A stretch of 64,000 bases of DNA from Oegoconia quadripuncta (GCA_949316235.1 OX438758.1:434001-498000); one strand, 5' to 3'. Positions 9,826 to 20,651 are shown, counted from the stretch's first letter. Notes: generated from the sequence alone by a model not told the origin. Numbers and translations are program-made.

Positions 9826-10205
9826 CAATTGTTTAGGAAAAATAGTGAAGTACCTAATGTAAAGATATGAAAATAAACTGGCTGTTCATATTAGTTGCTT
9901 ACACAAAGTCACTAGGTCATTTAAGAGACAATGCTTTTATAATAACGTTCCGGTAGATATTCAAAATTTGCCTTTAAATAAACTATGTATCAAAGGCTAT
10001 TATAAAATTTCTATCAAATCAAATCAAATCAAAAATGCTTTATTTTATAGGTACACAGGTCAGATTTTACATTTTTAAAGCTACTGCTTGTTCAAAAGGC
10101 AATTTTCCCCTGAGAAGAACAAACAAGAGATTGCTCTTAAAAAAAAGGTTTTTATATTACAAAAATATCTAGATGATAGTCTATCTTTCTTTACAGAATT
10201 AATAT
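9826..10205 (+). mobile_element. LINE-A copy with an antisense LINE-A inserted into it
   Basis: The plus-strand part (9826-10012) encodes a decayed FYNNVPVDIQNLPLNK and stops in TTATAAAATTTCTATC. At 10013-10163 lies a minus-strand LINE-A tail starting with three ATCAA-type repeats (ATCAAATCAAATCAAATCAA) and running into its 3' UTR. The plus-strand copy resumes at about 10164 with ATATCTAGATGATAG, the codons that follow TTATAAAATTTCT in intact copies. One LINE-A has therefore jumped into another in opposite orientation. Confidence 0.7.
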
Positions 10206-10475
10206 AGTACTAACGTACATGTCGTATCAGGAAGTCAAAGAAAAGGCGGAATGTAGAGAAGTGTAGTAACGACTCCACCGACAAGAGCATAGCTCTTACA
10301 TTGAAGTGAGAGATGATAAGAATGCATGGACAAGAACCCCCTTTTTTTTGTCGTATCGTGCAACGTTAATCTTGCTCGTCCTTCTCTGGGGAGTATGTCT
10401 TGCCTGAATGAGCGATAATTGTGTGTCTACTTCTACATCTATCTATAATAAAATCGAAAACAGTTTCGCCTCACT
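10206..10475 (+). mobile_element. RTE-2 end followed by a second LINE-A-like tail
   Basis: 10225-10315 repeats the RTE-2 end (GTATCAGGAAGTCAA, GCGGAATGTAGAGA, CTCCACCGACAAGAGCATAG). At 10318-10430 comes GAATGCATGGACAAGAACCC ... GCTCGTCCTTCTCTGG ... TGAATGAGCGATAA, the same 3' UTR variant as at 56275-56460. The RTE-2 piece appears to sit inside that LINE. Confidence 0.6.
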
Positions 10476-11065
10476 TCAGCTTCAGAAATCAGAGATTGCC
10501 ATCTGTTTGCCCAGTAATCGTTCCTTATTGACAGCGGAACGAGAATATATCTCTAAGCTGTCTCGTTCGTTCGTGACCTGTTGAGTTTGTTTAGCATTTC
10601 AACATTATAGGAAGGTATATACTGTGTCATCTCCGGTACTGAAAGTTTGAGAATATTGTGGAGTAAGCAAACACGAACTTTAGAAATAAGCAAGTATGAA
10701 CTACCCTTGACATTTAACGTCATGAGACTAGGGCATCAGGTTTGTTAAGAGCCCTTCACAAGGGTGGAGTCCCTCCGTATTTAGTGGAAAACAATTTCTG
10801 GGCTGTCAGATCCCACTCGAAACATAGGAAACTTTTCGATCACTTTACTAAAACTATTTTGAACTATTCCTGAATCTAATTATTTCTAAACACTGAATAG
10901 TCGCTGGGTTCAAGTTGCAAGTCGGTTTAAGTAAGCTGTGTATGGATTTTCCCAAAGTCCTGCCATGTGTGGGGAACATGTAGGTTAAAAATTGCACTTT
11001 ATGAGAACCAAACTAAGGAGACGCAAATGCTACCATGTGTTGATGCCAATTTCTTCGGAACGAAG

Positions 11066-11120
11066 CCTCGAATAATTATGATAGAACTTCACGTACAGGT
11101 AAGTTCGTTTAATCATTAAT
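11066..11120 (+). mobile_element. Fragment of a second DIRS terminal repeat
   Basis: The sequence from AATAATTATGATAGAACTTC to GTTTAATCATTAATTAT is nearly identical to the right end of the DIRS element at 21030-21080; only a few bases differ (CACG for GCTT before ACAGGTAAGTTCG). No other part of the DIRS is present, so this is a terminal remnant of another copy. Confidence 0.75.
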
Positions 11121-11699
11121 TATCGTTGCCGCTGGGTTTTGAGAAGTGAAAATAGATAAAATGGCAATTCTTCAAGTGCATCATGAAATCCTAACCAGAT
11201 GGTAGTAAATCCTATCAAATAAAAAAACAATGATTAAGAAATTAACAATTGACGAAAATATGGGTGAACATACATAAAAAATATAGAACCTCCTTTTTTG
11301 GAGTCGGTTAAAACTTACATACGCAGTAGAGTGTGTAATTAGAATTTGTGTTTAAATGTTTAAAGCAAACTGTATCACTCACGGTAACAGGCGGAATTAT
11401 GCAGATTGTATTCGCGGGCGAACGAGCACCTAGCCCTGTCTATTTTCATACTAAATTACTATTTTCTCTGTATTTACATGCTAACGAGATATTAACATCG
11501 ACAGGAAATTCGGAAGTTAACTGACAGGGATTTAATCGCTCGATAACAACTAGAACAATGCTAACAAAATTATACATAATCAGCCTTTCCGGATTCTGTC
11601 GCGAGAAATTTCTGACTTTAGTTGTTGTGACAGTGAAAGGAGCTAGTTTTAGGCGAAACATTTGAGTATAATTTTTTATATTCTAAGTTATAGTCAAAG

Positions 11700-11757
11700 T
11701 CACTTAACATCAGATGTGATTGAGGTCAAGCACGAACCCGTTATGCATAAAAAAAAG
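11700..11757 (+). mobile_element. SINE-C 3' tail
   Basis: Only the last ~57 bases of SINE-C remain: CACTTAACATCAGATGTGAT, TGAGGTCAAGCACGAACCCG, then an A-rich end. Confidence 0.8.
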
Positions 11758-12596
11758 TAAAACTAAGCTTTTATTAACTTAACTTTTTCCTTCACGTGGC
11801 CTCTCTTGATTTTAGGTGATAGGTATAAACAATATACATTTATTCCACATAATGCTAAAATAAATAAAAGCTTGAGACGTTTTAAAAACTATTATTATAG
11901 TACAATTAACAACATTACCTTCTTTATAATGACGCCCCAACCTACAAGGGCAATACTGCCGTTGCCAGATCAGAAAAGCGGAATTTCTTGTTTTAACATT
12001 CACATCGATTTTCCTCTCTCAATTCATACTTTATAGATGTTTTAACTGCAAGGAAACATGAAATACTAATCGTTGCTCTAGCAGATTTGAAAACGGCGTA
12101 GGTAAAAAACGGAAGGCGGGCCCTAGGTCAATAAGGCGGTGTAACAGATGGGGCCTCTTGTTTCTTACATTTTAATTTAATTTCTACATTGTCCGGAGCC
12201 ACGCCTAAGCATTAAAAAAAAATTGTTAACCCATACTTTCTTTGGTGACAGCAACTACTCTGCAGGCGGGGGACTGAAAATCAGGAACATTGCTGAGTCC
12301 CTACCCATTCATCACAATACTGTGGTTCTCGATTCTATGTATGCTTGTGTTTTCTTTTTTGTGATGAATAAATACCTTTTATTTATTTATTTAAAAGCAG
12401 AAAAGCGATACATCTGGCAACACTGAACGTGGGACGCAACTACAGAAGGTGGACGATTACCTTGTCGCGGGGAGTCACTGTATGCAAACCGTTTCTAACC
12501 GGTCTCCGTGTAAAGCCTATGTGTTGTCGTTTCTGTTATAACATCCAACCGCGTACACATATTTCACTATACTTAATATGGCATCACGGAGACAAT

Positions 12597-12800
12597 TAGA
12601 TAGATAGATAAAGCATTTATTTACGCCTCTGCATTCACACAACTACACAATTTTTAAATTACAAAGAAATATACATACAATTAAAAGTAAAGAATAGAAA
12701 ATACAAAGAGCGAGTGTGTGCCGCAGTAGCACAAATGGGTTATAACTCAGTGTGGCACATCACTCAAAGAGCGAAACACTGGTCTTCAGTTACAACCCCT
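12597..12800 (-). mobile_element. F-repeat 3' part
   Basis: It starts with a (GATA)n tail (TTAGATAGATAGATAAAGCA), then AACTACACAATTTTTAAATT, CAATTAAAAGTAAAGAATAG, TGTGTGCCGCAGTAGCACAA and CAAAGAGCGAAACACTGG. The same order occurs at 54748-54925, and on the plus strand at 21082-21206. Class unknown; the tetranucleotide tail suggests a retroelement 3' end. Confidence 0.65.
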
Positions 12801-13076
12801 ACAAGTACGAATGCATAAAAGTACGCGCATGTTCGCGTCTGCGTGCAATTACACCTTGCTTGCCTGGTGTTCGACGTTTTAAAGTTTAGAAACAACCAGA
12901 ATATTTATATTCTAAGCTAACCTTCTGACCTTTTCATGATAGGTATAGTACAAGGACAACGCGCTTTCTATTGGCGGGTAAAGCCGTGGCATTTACAGGA
13001 AGTTTTCGTTGTTTGTTGGAATAACATACCTTTTACCAATTATGTTAGTTTTTAATTTAATAACACCAAACACATG
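12801..13076. other. No gene seen
   Basis: Unassigned sequence between an F-repeat and a SINE-A. Confidence 0.3.
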
Positions 13077-13332
13077 GACGACCTGTTTGGTGTAGTGGTT
13101 AGAAACGCTGGTAGCTATACCATAAGGTCGGGGGTCGACTCCGGCTAGAGGCATATGTTTGTGTGATGAATACGGACATGTGTACCCGAGTTATGGATGC
13201 TTTTCATTTAAATATGTATTTATTTACAAAAAAAGTGTATTTGTGTGGTATATTCACCAACTGATAACCATAATACAATGCTAGTAGCTTACTGTGGAAC
13301 TAGATGGCGCTCCAAGGATATTTATTTATATT
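13077..13332 (+). mobile_element. SINE-A, full-length copy
   Basis: The tRNA-like head has an A-box-like TTTGGTGTAGTGGTTAG at 13085 and a decayed B-box region (GGGGGTCGACTCCGGC). The body follows: TTTGTGTGATGAATACGGAC, ACCCGAGTTATGGATG, AATGTGTATTT-type A-tract, then TGGAACTAGATGGCGCTCCA and an AT-rich (TATTTAT)n end. The best-preserved sisters are at 42627 and 57027. Confidence 0.85.
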
Positions 13333-13371
13333 TAAAATTCCATTTGTCCCGTGACCAACCCTTAGGTTCCA

Positions 13372-13405
13372 GCAAATTCACACACTGAGCTTTAGCTTCT
13401 TTGTA
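13372..13405 (+). mobile_element. F-repeat, left part of a copy split by the DIRS
   Basis: CACACTGAGCTTTAGCTTCT followed by TTGTA matches the F-repeat (CACTGAGCTGTAGCCTTTTT, then GTATACTGCGG, reverse complement of 54880-54905). The continuation TACTGCGGCACACACA is found 7.7 kb away at 21082, directly after the DIRS. The two pieces together rebuild an uninterrupted F-repeat. Confidence 0.8.
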
Positions 13406-13582
13406 TTATACTCGTGCTTCGTCCTCAATATTAGTATCCTGAAATATTTATAAACATATGTAGTACCACATAGGCGTCACCACTATTGCACTGTAATTCA
13501 GAAACTCCTTCTTTTTTTTTTTTTTTTTTATAATGTAGGTAGTTGAGTCTTCGTTTCTACTGATCTATTAAGTCACGTCATT
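13406..13582 (+). repeat. DIRS left inverted terminal repeat
   Basis: It begins TATACTCGTGCTTCGTCCTC. Bases 13427-13582 are the exact reverse complement of 20856-21011. The first ~20 bases are unique to this end and are repeated, inverted, in the internal complementary region at 20688-20708. It probably also acts as the promoter region upstream of gag. Confidence 0.9.
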
Positions 13583-13664
13583 CACATATCAGTGCTTCAC
13601 CACTTAGCAGGTTAAATTATAAATCTAGTGTTAATAAGTAGAAAAAAAGTGTTTTTAGTGCAAA

Positions 13665-15145
13665 ATGCCAAAAAGGAAGCGTTCCGATGATGACTACGAC
13701 CGTATCGGACGAAAAATAAAGAAACTAGAACGAAAGTTGAAGCGTGCTCGACGTAGGAAGCGATCGTCATCGTCGTCATCGCGGACTTCCATGCCATCCT
13801 TGGAAAACCAACAAGGTATTGTCGAATTATTATAATAATATTGTATTTCAGGTTCTTCCTGACACCTAATTCAATGATACAACATATCAGTTTTCACTTA
13901 ACTGCATTGATTAGTTGAGAGGACTTTTTATATGGTTAACTATTTAGTACGGTACGTTCTATTCATTGGAATTGTAACATATATACCGATTACCCAACGG
14001 CACGTCCTATTCAATGGAATTGTGACACATATGCCGATTTCCAATTATTAAGCAATTACCTAATTGCAGAGGCAGTTTAGTGCTCTATCTTACAATGCAT
14101 TTGTTTCATACCGTTCTGACATAAATACCTAACATACAAAGGTAAATGACTGACTACTCACTTTCAGACAAAGATATTTTAGAGAAAATTTGCTACATGT
14201 TCAAGTCCAATTGACGATATCATATTAGATGACCTAACCAATGGAAATATCGAATTACCTTCAGTAGAAGAATGTAATCAATTACCCTCACTTTCTACAA
14301 ATTCTACTGAATTACCAGCTCAGATACAGACAAACATCAAAAATAATTCCGATGGCACTATACTAGATGTACCCGCAGAAATTATATTGGACCAGGATAT
14401 TTTAGAAATTCTGGGAGAAGACCCCACATCAATCGCCGAATATGGAAAAGATATTCATAATGAGCTAGCTAATCGTTTTAAACATATCGCTACATCCGGA
14501 CTTGACAAAGAAGCGCGTAAAGAGTTAACGAAAAAATATTTGCTACCCGCAAACTGTACACAAATTGGAGCGCCTCTTTTAAACCTTGAAATCAAGGCAG
14601 CGTTGCCTGAAATAACCTTAAAACGCGATAAGGCTATGGAAGCAAAACAGAAACAGTTAGCAACCGCAATAGCTTGCTTGGGAGAAGCCATCACCCTTCA
14701 GTTACAGACCAGTGATAAGAATCACGTGTTACTGAAACAACTTATGGATGCGACTAGAATTCTATGTGACGTACAGCACTCAGAATCCGTAAAGAGAAGA
14801 TACTTTGCCTTTTCAACACTGAAAAAGGACATAAACGATCAACTTATGCAAACTAAGATTGACAAATATCTTTTCGGCGAGAATTTAGCTGAAACCCTCA
14901 AAGCTGCCAAAGCGGTTTCAAAATCAAGTGCTGAAATCAAGGTTGTTCAACCTAATAAACCCTATAATAAAAAGCCTCAACCTCAACCCTCAACATCAAA
15001 GGGTTTAAACTGGAAGCCTCCAGCCCCGACGACGCGCAGGCAGCCGGGGACCCAGAGGAGCCGCCAGCCTGCTTCAACTCGGCTGCAGCACGACAACTCG
15101 TCGAAATCGTCGCGGTATCAGCCGAAACAGATGCGCCGCCGGTAG
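13665..15145 (+). pseudogene. DIRS gag-like gene, spliced, with one frame shift
   Basis: Exon 1 (13665-13815) starts MPKRKRSDDD, is rich in Lys/Arg and Ser (a likely nuclear-localisation or nucleic-acid-binding segment), and ends at a good donor AACAAG|GTATTG. An intron of 352 nt would end at TTTCAG 14167. Exon 2 then reads DKDILEK, but meets a stop at 14212 unless one base is removed near the A-run 14185-14188; the main gag frame is open from 14183 to 15145. It continues ILDQDILEILGEDP and ends in a Pro/Gln/Arg-rich basic tail (about the last 60 residues). No zinc knuckle is visible, as is common in DIRS Gag. The last 175 bases overlap pol. The intron and the shift are inferences from frame and splice signals. 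Confidence 0.65.
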
Positions 15146-16128
15146 ACCAGGTAAAATATGCTGGTCAATTGTCTTTGTTTGCCAAACAATGGTCACTTAT
15201 TACAAACGATTATACTGTACTATCATGGATTCAAGGTTACAAATTAACATTTTCACAGGCTGTGACTCAACTTCATATTCCAGTAACACCAAAGTACTCT
15301 ACATCAGAGAGAATAGATTTTATGGAGGCCATTAATAATCTTCTAGATATTGGAGCTATTTCTGAATGTGAGGCATGCCATAACCAATATATATCAAGTA
15401 TATTTTTAATTCCAAAGCCGAATGGAAAATCACGATTCATTTTGAATTTAAAAAACCTTAATAAGTATATAAATACCGATCATTTTAAATTAGAGGATTT
15501 ACGTACTGCTCTTAAACTGGTGACAAATGATTGTTTTATGGCAAACCTTGATTTGAAGGATGCATATCTTTTAATTAAAATACATCCCGATTCCCGAAAA
15601 TTTCTACGTTTTCAATTTCTTGATAAGCTGTATGAATTTAATGTATTACCATTCGGTTTGAATACGGCTCCATACATTTTTACAAAAGTTATGAAACCAG
15701 TGGTTAAACTACTGAGATCAGCAGGTTTTATCTCAACAATATATTTGGATGATATTTTTCTCATAGGTCGTTCATTCAAAGAATGTTTAGAAAATATTAA
15801 CATATCTATGAAGCTGTTAACGGCTCTTGGATTTAAAATTAATTTTGATAAGAGTAATCTGAACCCGTCAACGTTATGCAAATTTCTAGGTTTTAACATA
15901 GACTCCCATGAGTTACTGGTCAGTTTACCAAATGATAAACGATTACGTATTAGACAAGAAATAATTAAAATTATGCAACTGAAACGTTGCAAAATACTAA
16001 TGTTTGCTAAGCTTGTGGGTCTGTTAGTATCTGCTTGTCCTGCCATAGAATACGGCTGGTTATATACAAAAGAATTGGAACGTTGTAAATATTTAAATTT
16101 AAGAGATCACGATGATTATAATAGATAC
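14971..16128 (+). pseudogene. DIRS reverse transcriptase, first part of pol (interrupted)
   Basis: The frame is open from 14971, overlaps the end of gag by 175 bases in the -1 frame, and is cut by the LINE at 16128. RT motifs appear in order: IPKPNGKSRFILNLKNLN (fingers), FMANLDLKDAYLLIKIH (catalytic Asp of motif A), FNVLPFGLNTAPYIFTK and IYLDDIFLIG, the YLDD catalytic box characteristic of DIRS. The overlap suggests translation by -1 frameshifting or internal initiation. Without the insertion the last codons AGA TAC would run directly into ATG AAT ATT at 18641 in frame. Confidence 0.9.
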
Positions 16129-16129
16129 T

Positions 16130-18389
16130 AGATCAGTCTATACTAAACTGTTTAAGGTCTGATCACTGTGGGCAACTTGTTGCTTTTCCGTTAATTAAGT
16201 TATCCAATCCCACAGTAGAATTCATTACTAGACCTATACCTGCAGAAAAAGTAGAAATATATAAAGAAGTTTTGCTAAATAAATTACCTTTACCTTCGTC
16301 TGAAACAATTGACTGTGATAAATTTTATACAGATTTCTTCAATGTTTTGAATAAAGAGTTTGAACAAATCTTTCAAATTAAAAAAGTTAAAAATACAAAT
16401 AAATTTAAATTCAGTAACTGGGCCACGAAAGGGATTCGAATAAGTAGAGATAAGTTGTTTCAGCTCTATGAAGATAGGACAATTAGGCAGGGTGACCTAG
16501 AGTTCTGCGAATTTGTTAAAAATTATTCAAAAATATTTAAAAAAGTTTGTACTGCTGCTAAGTCCAGATACATTAGTAATATTGTAAATATTGCTGATAA
16601 CAAGATTAAAGCAGTCTGGAAGGTTATAAATAGGGAAACGTCATGTGTTAAACCACGTGACAATGGATATTCAATTAAAATTAATAATAGACTTATCAAT
16701 CGCGATATAGAAGTAGCTCAGCATTTTGAAAATTTTTTTGTAAATATTCCAGTCAAAACTACTGAAATACTAGATTCATCACCAAATCGTGCTAAATCAT
16801 TGATGGTAACTAATGTAAAAAAATGCCACACTATTTTTAAATTTAGGTATGTTGACCCTCTCGAAGTTATAAAGGCTTTCAAAACGCTAAAGTTAAAAAA
16901 AGCTGAAGATGTCTGGGGCATGTCGGTAAAGCTGTTGAGTCATATTGTTACTACGATCGCTCCTTACTTAGCCTTAATTTTCAATGCGAGTATTGATCAA
17001 GGTGTCTTTCCTGAACTGATGAAACATAGTAAGGTTGTACCTCTCTTTAAATCAGGATGTAAAAACGATCTCAATAATTACAGGCCCATCTCCATTCTAC
17101 CTGTACTTAGTAAAATTTTTGAGAAACTTATTCTGGGTCAAATGCTGTGTCATTTCAATACAAATGGACTACTACATGATAAACAGTTTGGCTTTACTAA
17201 CGGTCGCTCGACAACGGATGCTGGTGTAGCTCTAATTAAAAATATTTATAATGCCTGGGAAGATCGCAGCGATGCAATCGGTGTGTTTTGCGATCTTTCA
17301 AAGGCATTCGATTGTGTGGATCACAAAACGCTTTTATTTAAATTAGAACATTATGGGGTGCACGGCAAAGCCCTCGACTTATTAACTTCTTATTTAGAAA
17401 ATAGAATTCAAAAAGTTCAAGTAAATCTGGAAAAATCTTCAGGATCTTTTGTGAAAATGGGAGTGCCTCAAGGATCAATTCTGGGTCCTTTTATGTTTTT
17501 AGTTTATATTAACGACTTGCCTTATTTAGTTCGGAACCTGGTTGATATTGTGTTGTTTGCTGATGACACTTCATTTATATTCAAAATAAAGAGAGGGTCG
17601 AATGATATTGACGATGTAAACGATACTCTTTCACAGGTTTCGAACTGGTTTACTGTGAATAATTTAGTCCTAAATGCTAAGAAAACCAAATGTATTAAGT
17701 TTTCCTTACCTAATGTAAGGCAGGGGGAAAACAACCTAAAGTTAAATAGTGAAGCATTGGAATTTGTTGAGAACACTGTTTTTCTTGGCATCACTTTGGA
17801 CTCCACACTACAGTGGGGGTCGCATATTGAGACACTTGCGAGCAGGCTCAGTTCAGCTGCTTATGCTGTTCGTAAGATTAGACAACTTACTGACATTAAA
17901 ACAGCGAGGCTCGTTTATTTTAGCTACTTTCATAGCATTATGTCTTATGGTATACTACTGTGGGGTAGGGCTGCAGATATTCAAACAATATTTGTTCTAC
18001 AAAAAAGAGCAATCAGAGCAATATATAATTTACGCTGCCGTGATTCTCTAAGAGAACTGTTTAAAGAAATAAGTATTTTAACTGTTGCATCTCAATATAT
18101 ATATGACAGTATAATGTATGTACGCAAAAATATATGCCTATTTCGTAAACATTCTGATAATCATAATTTGAATACTAGAAACAAAAATAAAATTGAAATT
18201 CCACAATTTAGACTTAGCAAGGTTAGCACATCCTTTGTGGGACACAGCATACGCTTTTACAATAAAATACCAGAACATGTATTGAGTTTAACAGAGCAGA
18301 AATTTAAACGCCACATTAAAGAAACTCTGTGTAAGAAGGGTTATTACAGGATAGATGATTATTTAGGCGATAAGGAGGTCTGGTGTTAG
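16130..18389 (+). CDS. LINE reverse transcriptase, partial ORF2 lacking the endonuclease
   Basis: The frame is open from the insertion boundary to TAG at 18387-18389, about 752 codons. It starts with the end of the APE-type endonuclease (SDHCGQLVAF). Then come a linker and the RT domain: VVPLFKSGCKNDLNNYRPIS, LLHDKQFGFTNGRSTTDAG, AIGVFCDLSKAFDCVDH (catalytic Asp), MGVPQGSILGPFMFLVYIND and IVLFADDTSFIF (FADD catalytic box), VFLGITLDSTLQWGSHIE and a thumb/C-terminal part IMSYGILLWG...LQKRAIRAIY. The last 90 residues match the LINE-A fragments. The intact frame implies a recent insertion, but lack of the endonuclease and 5' end makes it immobile on its own. The clade (Jockey, CR1 or Daphne) cannot be fixed by eye. 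Confidence 0.9.
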
Positions 18390-18635
18390 CTGGTCGTTAT
18401 GTTAATTGCTATTGTTTTGTAATATGTAATATTAAAATGTAATATTATTGTAAAGATGGAAACAAATTGAAAAGATGTGTTGTTGCGGAGTTTCTTGTCG
18501 CTTCTTCTCCCTAACCATAACACCTTGCGAAGCGATGTAGTTTAAAAAAAAATAATAACATGTTGACTTTCAATAAGTGATATTTTTGTATCCTACATTG
18601 AATAAAATATTTTTGATTTTTGATTTTTTGATTTT
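18390..18635 (+). other. LINE 3' UTR and tail
   Basis: Non-coding end of the inserted LINE. AATAAAATATTTTTGATTTT with following GATTTT units forms the tail just before the target duplication GATAC. Confidence 0.8.
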
Positions 18636-19570
18636 GATACATGAATATTCCTGAATATTTACAAGCCGACTTCTCATGGTGGTTACAAGCAGTAGATAAT
18701 TCGGTACACAGAATTAGAGACGATAATTATGTTGCTGAGATATTTTCTGACGCCTCAACTACGGGTTGGGGAGCAGCCTGTGGGTCGGACAAAGCTAGTG
18801 GTCAATGGACAGAGTGGGAGCGCACTCAGCACATCAATTACCTGGAACTGCTTGCAGCATTCTTTGCGTTAAAAATTTTTGCAAAAAATTTTAGAAATTG
18901 TCAGATACTATTGCGAATAGACAATTCCACGGCAATAAGCTACATAAACCGTATGGGAGGTGTACAATTTCCGCACTTAACAAGTGTCGCTAAAGACATC
19001 TGGCAGTGGTGTGAGTCGCGAGAAATTTTCATATATGCATATTACATAAAATCTTCTGATAACGTTGTTGCTGATTCCGAATCAAGGCGAAATCACCCAG
19101 ATATCGAATGGGAGATAAATGATACCACATTCAATAGGCTGGTTGTTCAATTTGGGCAACCTGAAATCGATCTATTTGCCAGTCGGATTAATTTTAAATG
19201 CTCGAAGTACGTTTCTTGGCATCGGGATCCTGATGCTCATGCAATTAATGCCTTTACAATTAGCTGGTCTAGATATTATTTTTACGCGTTTCCGCCTTTT
19301 TCCATTGTTCTCAAAACGCTTAGAAAAATTATTACCGACAAGGCTAGGGGTATCATAGTTGTCCCAGTATGGCCCACACAGCCATGGTACCCAGTTTTTC
19401 AGAGTCTACTCGTATCTAAAACCATTACCTTTAAGCTGCAACATAATGTTATTACATCTTATTACAACCGACAAACCATCCAGAGCAACCTTACCCTGGT
19501 TGCCGGAATATTGTACGGAGAGCGTTATTGCGAAGAAACGTACCACCAGCATCCATCGATATCATGTTAG
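18636..19570 (+). pseudogene. DIRS RNase H and C-terminal pol domain (second part of pol)
   Basis: Continuation of the DIRS pol frame after the LINE, about 310 codons. RNase H motifs: EIFSDASTTGWGAACG (first catalytic Asp), INYLELLAAFFAL (catalytic Glu), LLRIDNSTAISYINRMGG (Asp) and SSDNVVADSESR (Asp). They are followed by the domain seen in DIRS/PAT elements: IDLFASRINFKCSKYVSWHR, DAHAINAFTISW, YYFYAFPPFS and GIIVVPVWPTQPWYP. The domain residues look intact, so the defect is the interruption upstream. The ATG at 18641 is internal. The 3' end overlaps the recombinase frame by 124 nt. Confidence 0.9.
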
Positions 19571-20473
19571 CTTCCTTAGCGGATAATTCAATCAAACAGT
19601 ATGATGTTTGTTTAAAACGATGGTTTCTGTATTGTAATCAAAATTCTTTAAGTTTATACGATGCATCAATTACCGATATCATTCAATTTCTTACAGATAC
19701 ATTCAATTTAGGAGGTCAATTTGGTACGTTAAATAGCTATCGAGTAGCTTTATCTTTAATATTAGGCCCAGATATATCTAAAGATGACAGAATTGTAAGT
19801 TTTTTGTAAAGGTGTACATCGTTTACCTAAGTATGACATAACTTGGGACACATCCTGTGTCTTAGATTTTTTGGCGATAAACTATCCAAACGAAAATTTA
19901 ACTTTAGAACAGCTCACTAAAAAAACTGTTACCTTATTGGCACTTGTTACAGCACACAGAATACAAACATTGTCTAAAATTAATATTAAAAATATAGAAC
20001 AACAATCAACTCAAATTATTATAAAAATTCCAGATTATATTAAAACATCAAGACGTGGCTCTAATCAACCTATACTTGTGTTGCCAATTTTTTTAGAAAA
20101 TCCTAAAATATGTCCTGTGAACTCTCTTCTTTCCTACATAAACCAGACCTCTGGGTTACGCAGGCAAGATCAAGAGTACTTGTTTATTAGCTTCAAAAAA
20201 CCTCACAACTGCGTGTCAACCCAAACGCTGAGCCGGTGGATTAAAGGTACCTTACATGAGAGCGGAATTGATGTGTCAGTTTTTACAGCCCACAGCACAA
20301 GGCATGCTGCTACATCTAGGGCTTATAGGGCAGGTGTAAACATTGATTTGATCCGTAGAACTGCGGGCTGGAGCCCCAGTTCCAGCACCTTTTGGAAATT
20401 CTATAATAGATCTGTTATAGAAAGCGATCACTCCTCTTTTGCGAGAGCTGTAATTTCTGACGATGATTTCTGA
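19447..20473 (+). pseudogene. DIRS tyrosine recombinase, frameshifted
   Basis: Frame 1 is open from 19447 to 19809 and gives the N-terminal SAM-like DNA-binding domain (RRNVPPASIDIMLASL, then NSIKQYDVCLKRW). At a T-run (19800-19805) one extra base moves the rest to frame 2, which runs to TGA 20471-20473. The catalytic domain has the signature residues of tyrosine recombinases: Arg in LVTAHRIQTL, the H-x-x-R box in TAHSTRHAA, the Gly-Trp of RRTAGW, and the nucleophile Tyr in FWKFYNRS. The enzyme would integrate the circular DNA copy. Except for the shift it looks intact; the shift could also be a sequencing error in a homopolymer. Confidence 0.88.
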
Positions 20474-20651
20474 TTTAATGTTATTATTATAGATTATATA
20501 CCGAGTAGTTATAATTAACACTTGCTTGAATACCATGGATAACAATTAAACAATCGTTTTATTTTTACATGGTTTTAATGAATAATAATTATATTTCGCT
20601 AGAAAATATAATATCATTAACTGTTGATATTCTCTAAATTGCTCTCAAGGT

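Larger units (their letters stand above)
10476..12596. other. Largely unassigned; small repeat pieces
   Basis: No gene is recognised in this 2.1-kb stretch. It holds a DIRS terminal fragment (11066-11120) and a SINE-C tail (11700-11757), listed separately. GAACCTCCTTTTTTGGAGTC at 11286 resembles 35715-35725 and may mark another dispersed repeat. 12362-12392 (AATAAATACCTTTTATTTAT) looks like a retroelement tail. ORFs at 11446-11661 and 11806-12036 have no family-like features. Confidence 0.4.
16129..18635 (+). mobile_element. 5'-truncated Jockey/CR1-like LINE inserted in the DIRS pol
   Basis: A 2507-bp non-LTR retrotransposon flanked by GATAC (16124-16128 and 18636-18640), a 5-bp target duplication that also restores the DIRS frame when collapsed. 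The 3' end is AATAAAATATTTTTGATTTT followed by further GATTTT repeats, a short-repeat tail like LINE-A (TTTGACTTTGACTTT). It was truncated on insertion just upstream of an SDHCGQ motif, that is, at the end of the endonuclease domain. Orientation is the same as the DIRS. Confidence 0.92.

Noticed and set aside
13816..14167. Host exon next to the 13.7-kb Arg/Ser-rich frame
   Set aside because: The frame lies between the DIRS ITR and gag and is better explained as DIRS exon 1.
15612..16046. 144-codon minus-strand ORF inside DIRS pol
   Set aside because: Shadow frame antisense to a clear reverse transcriptase.
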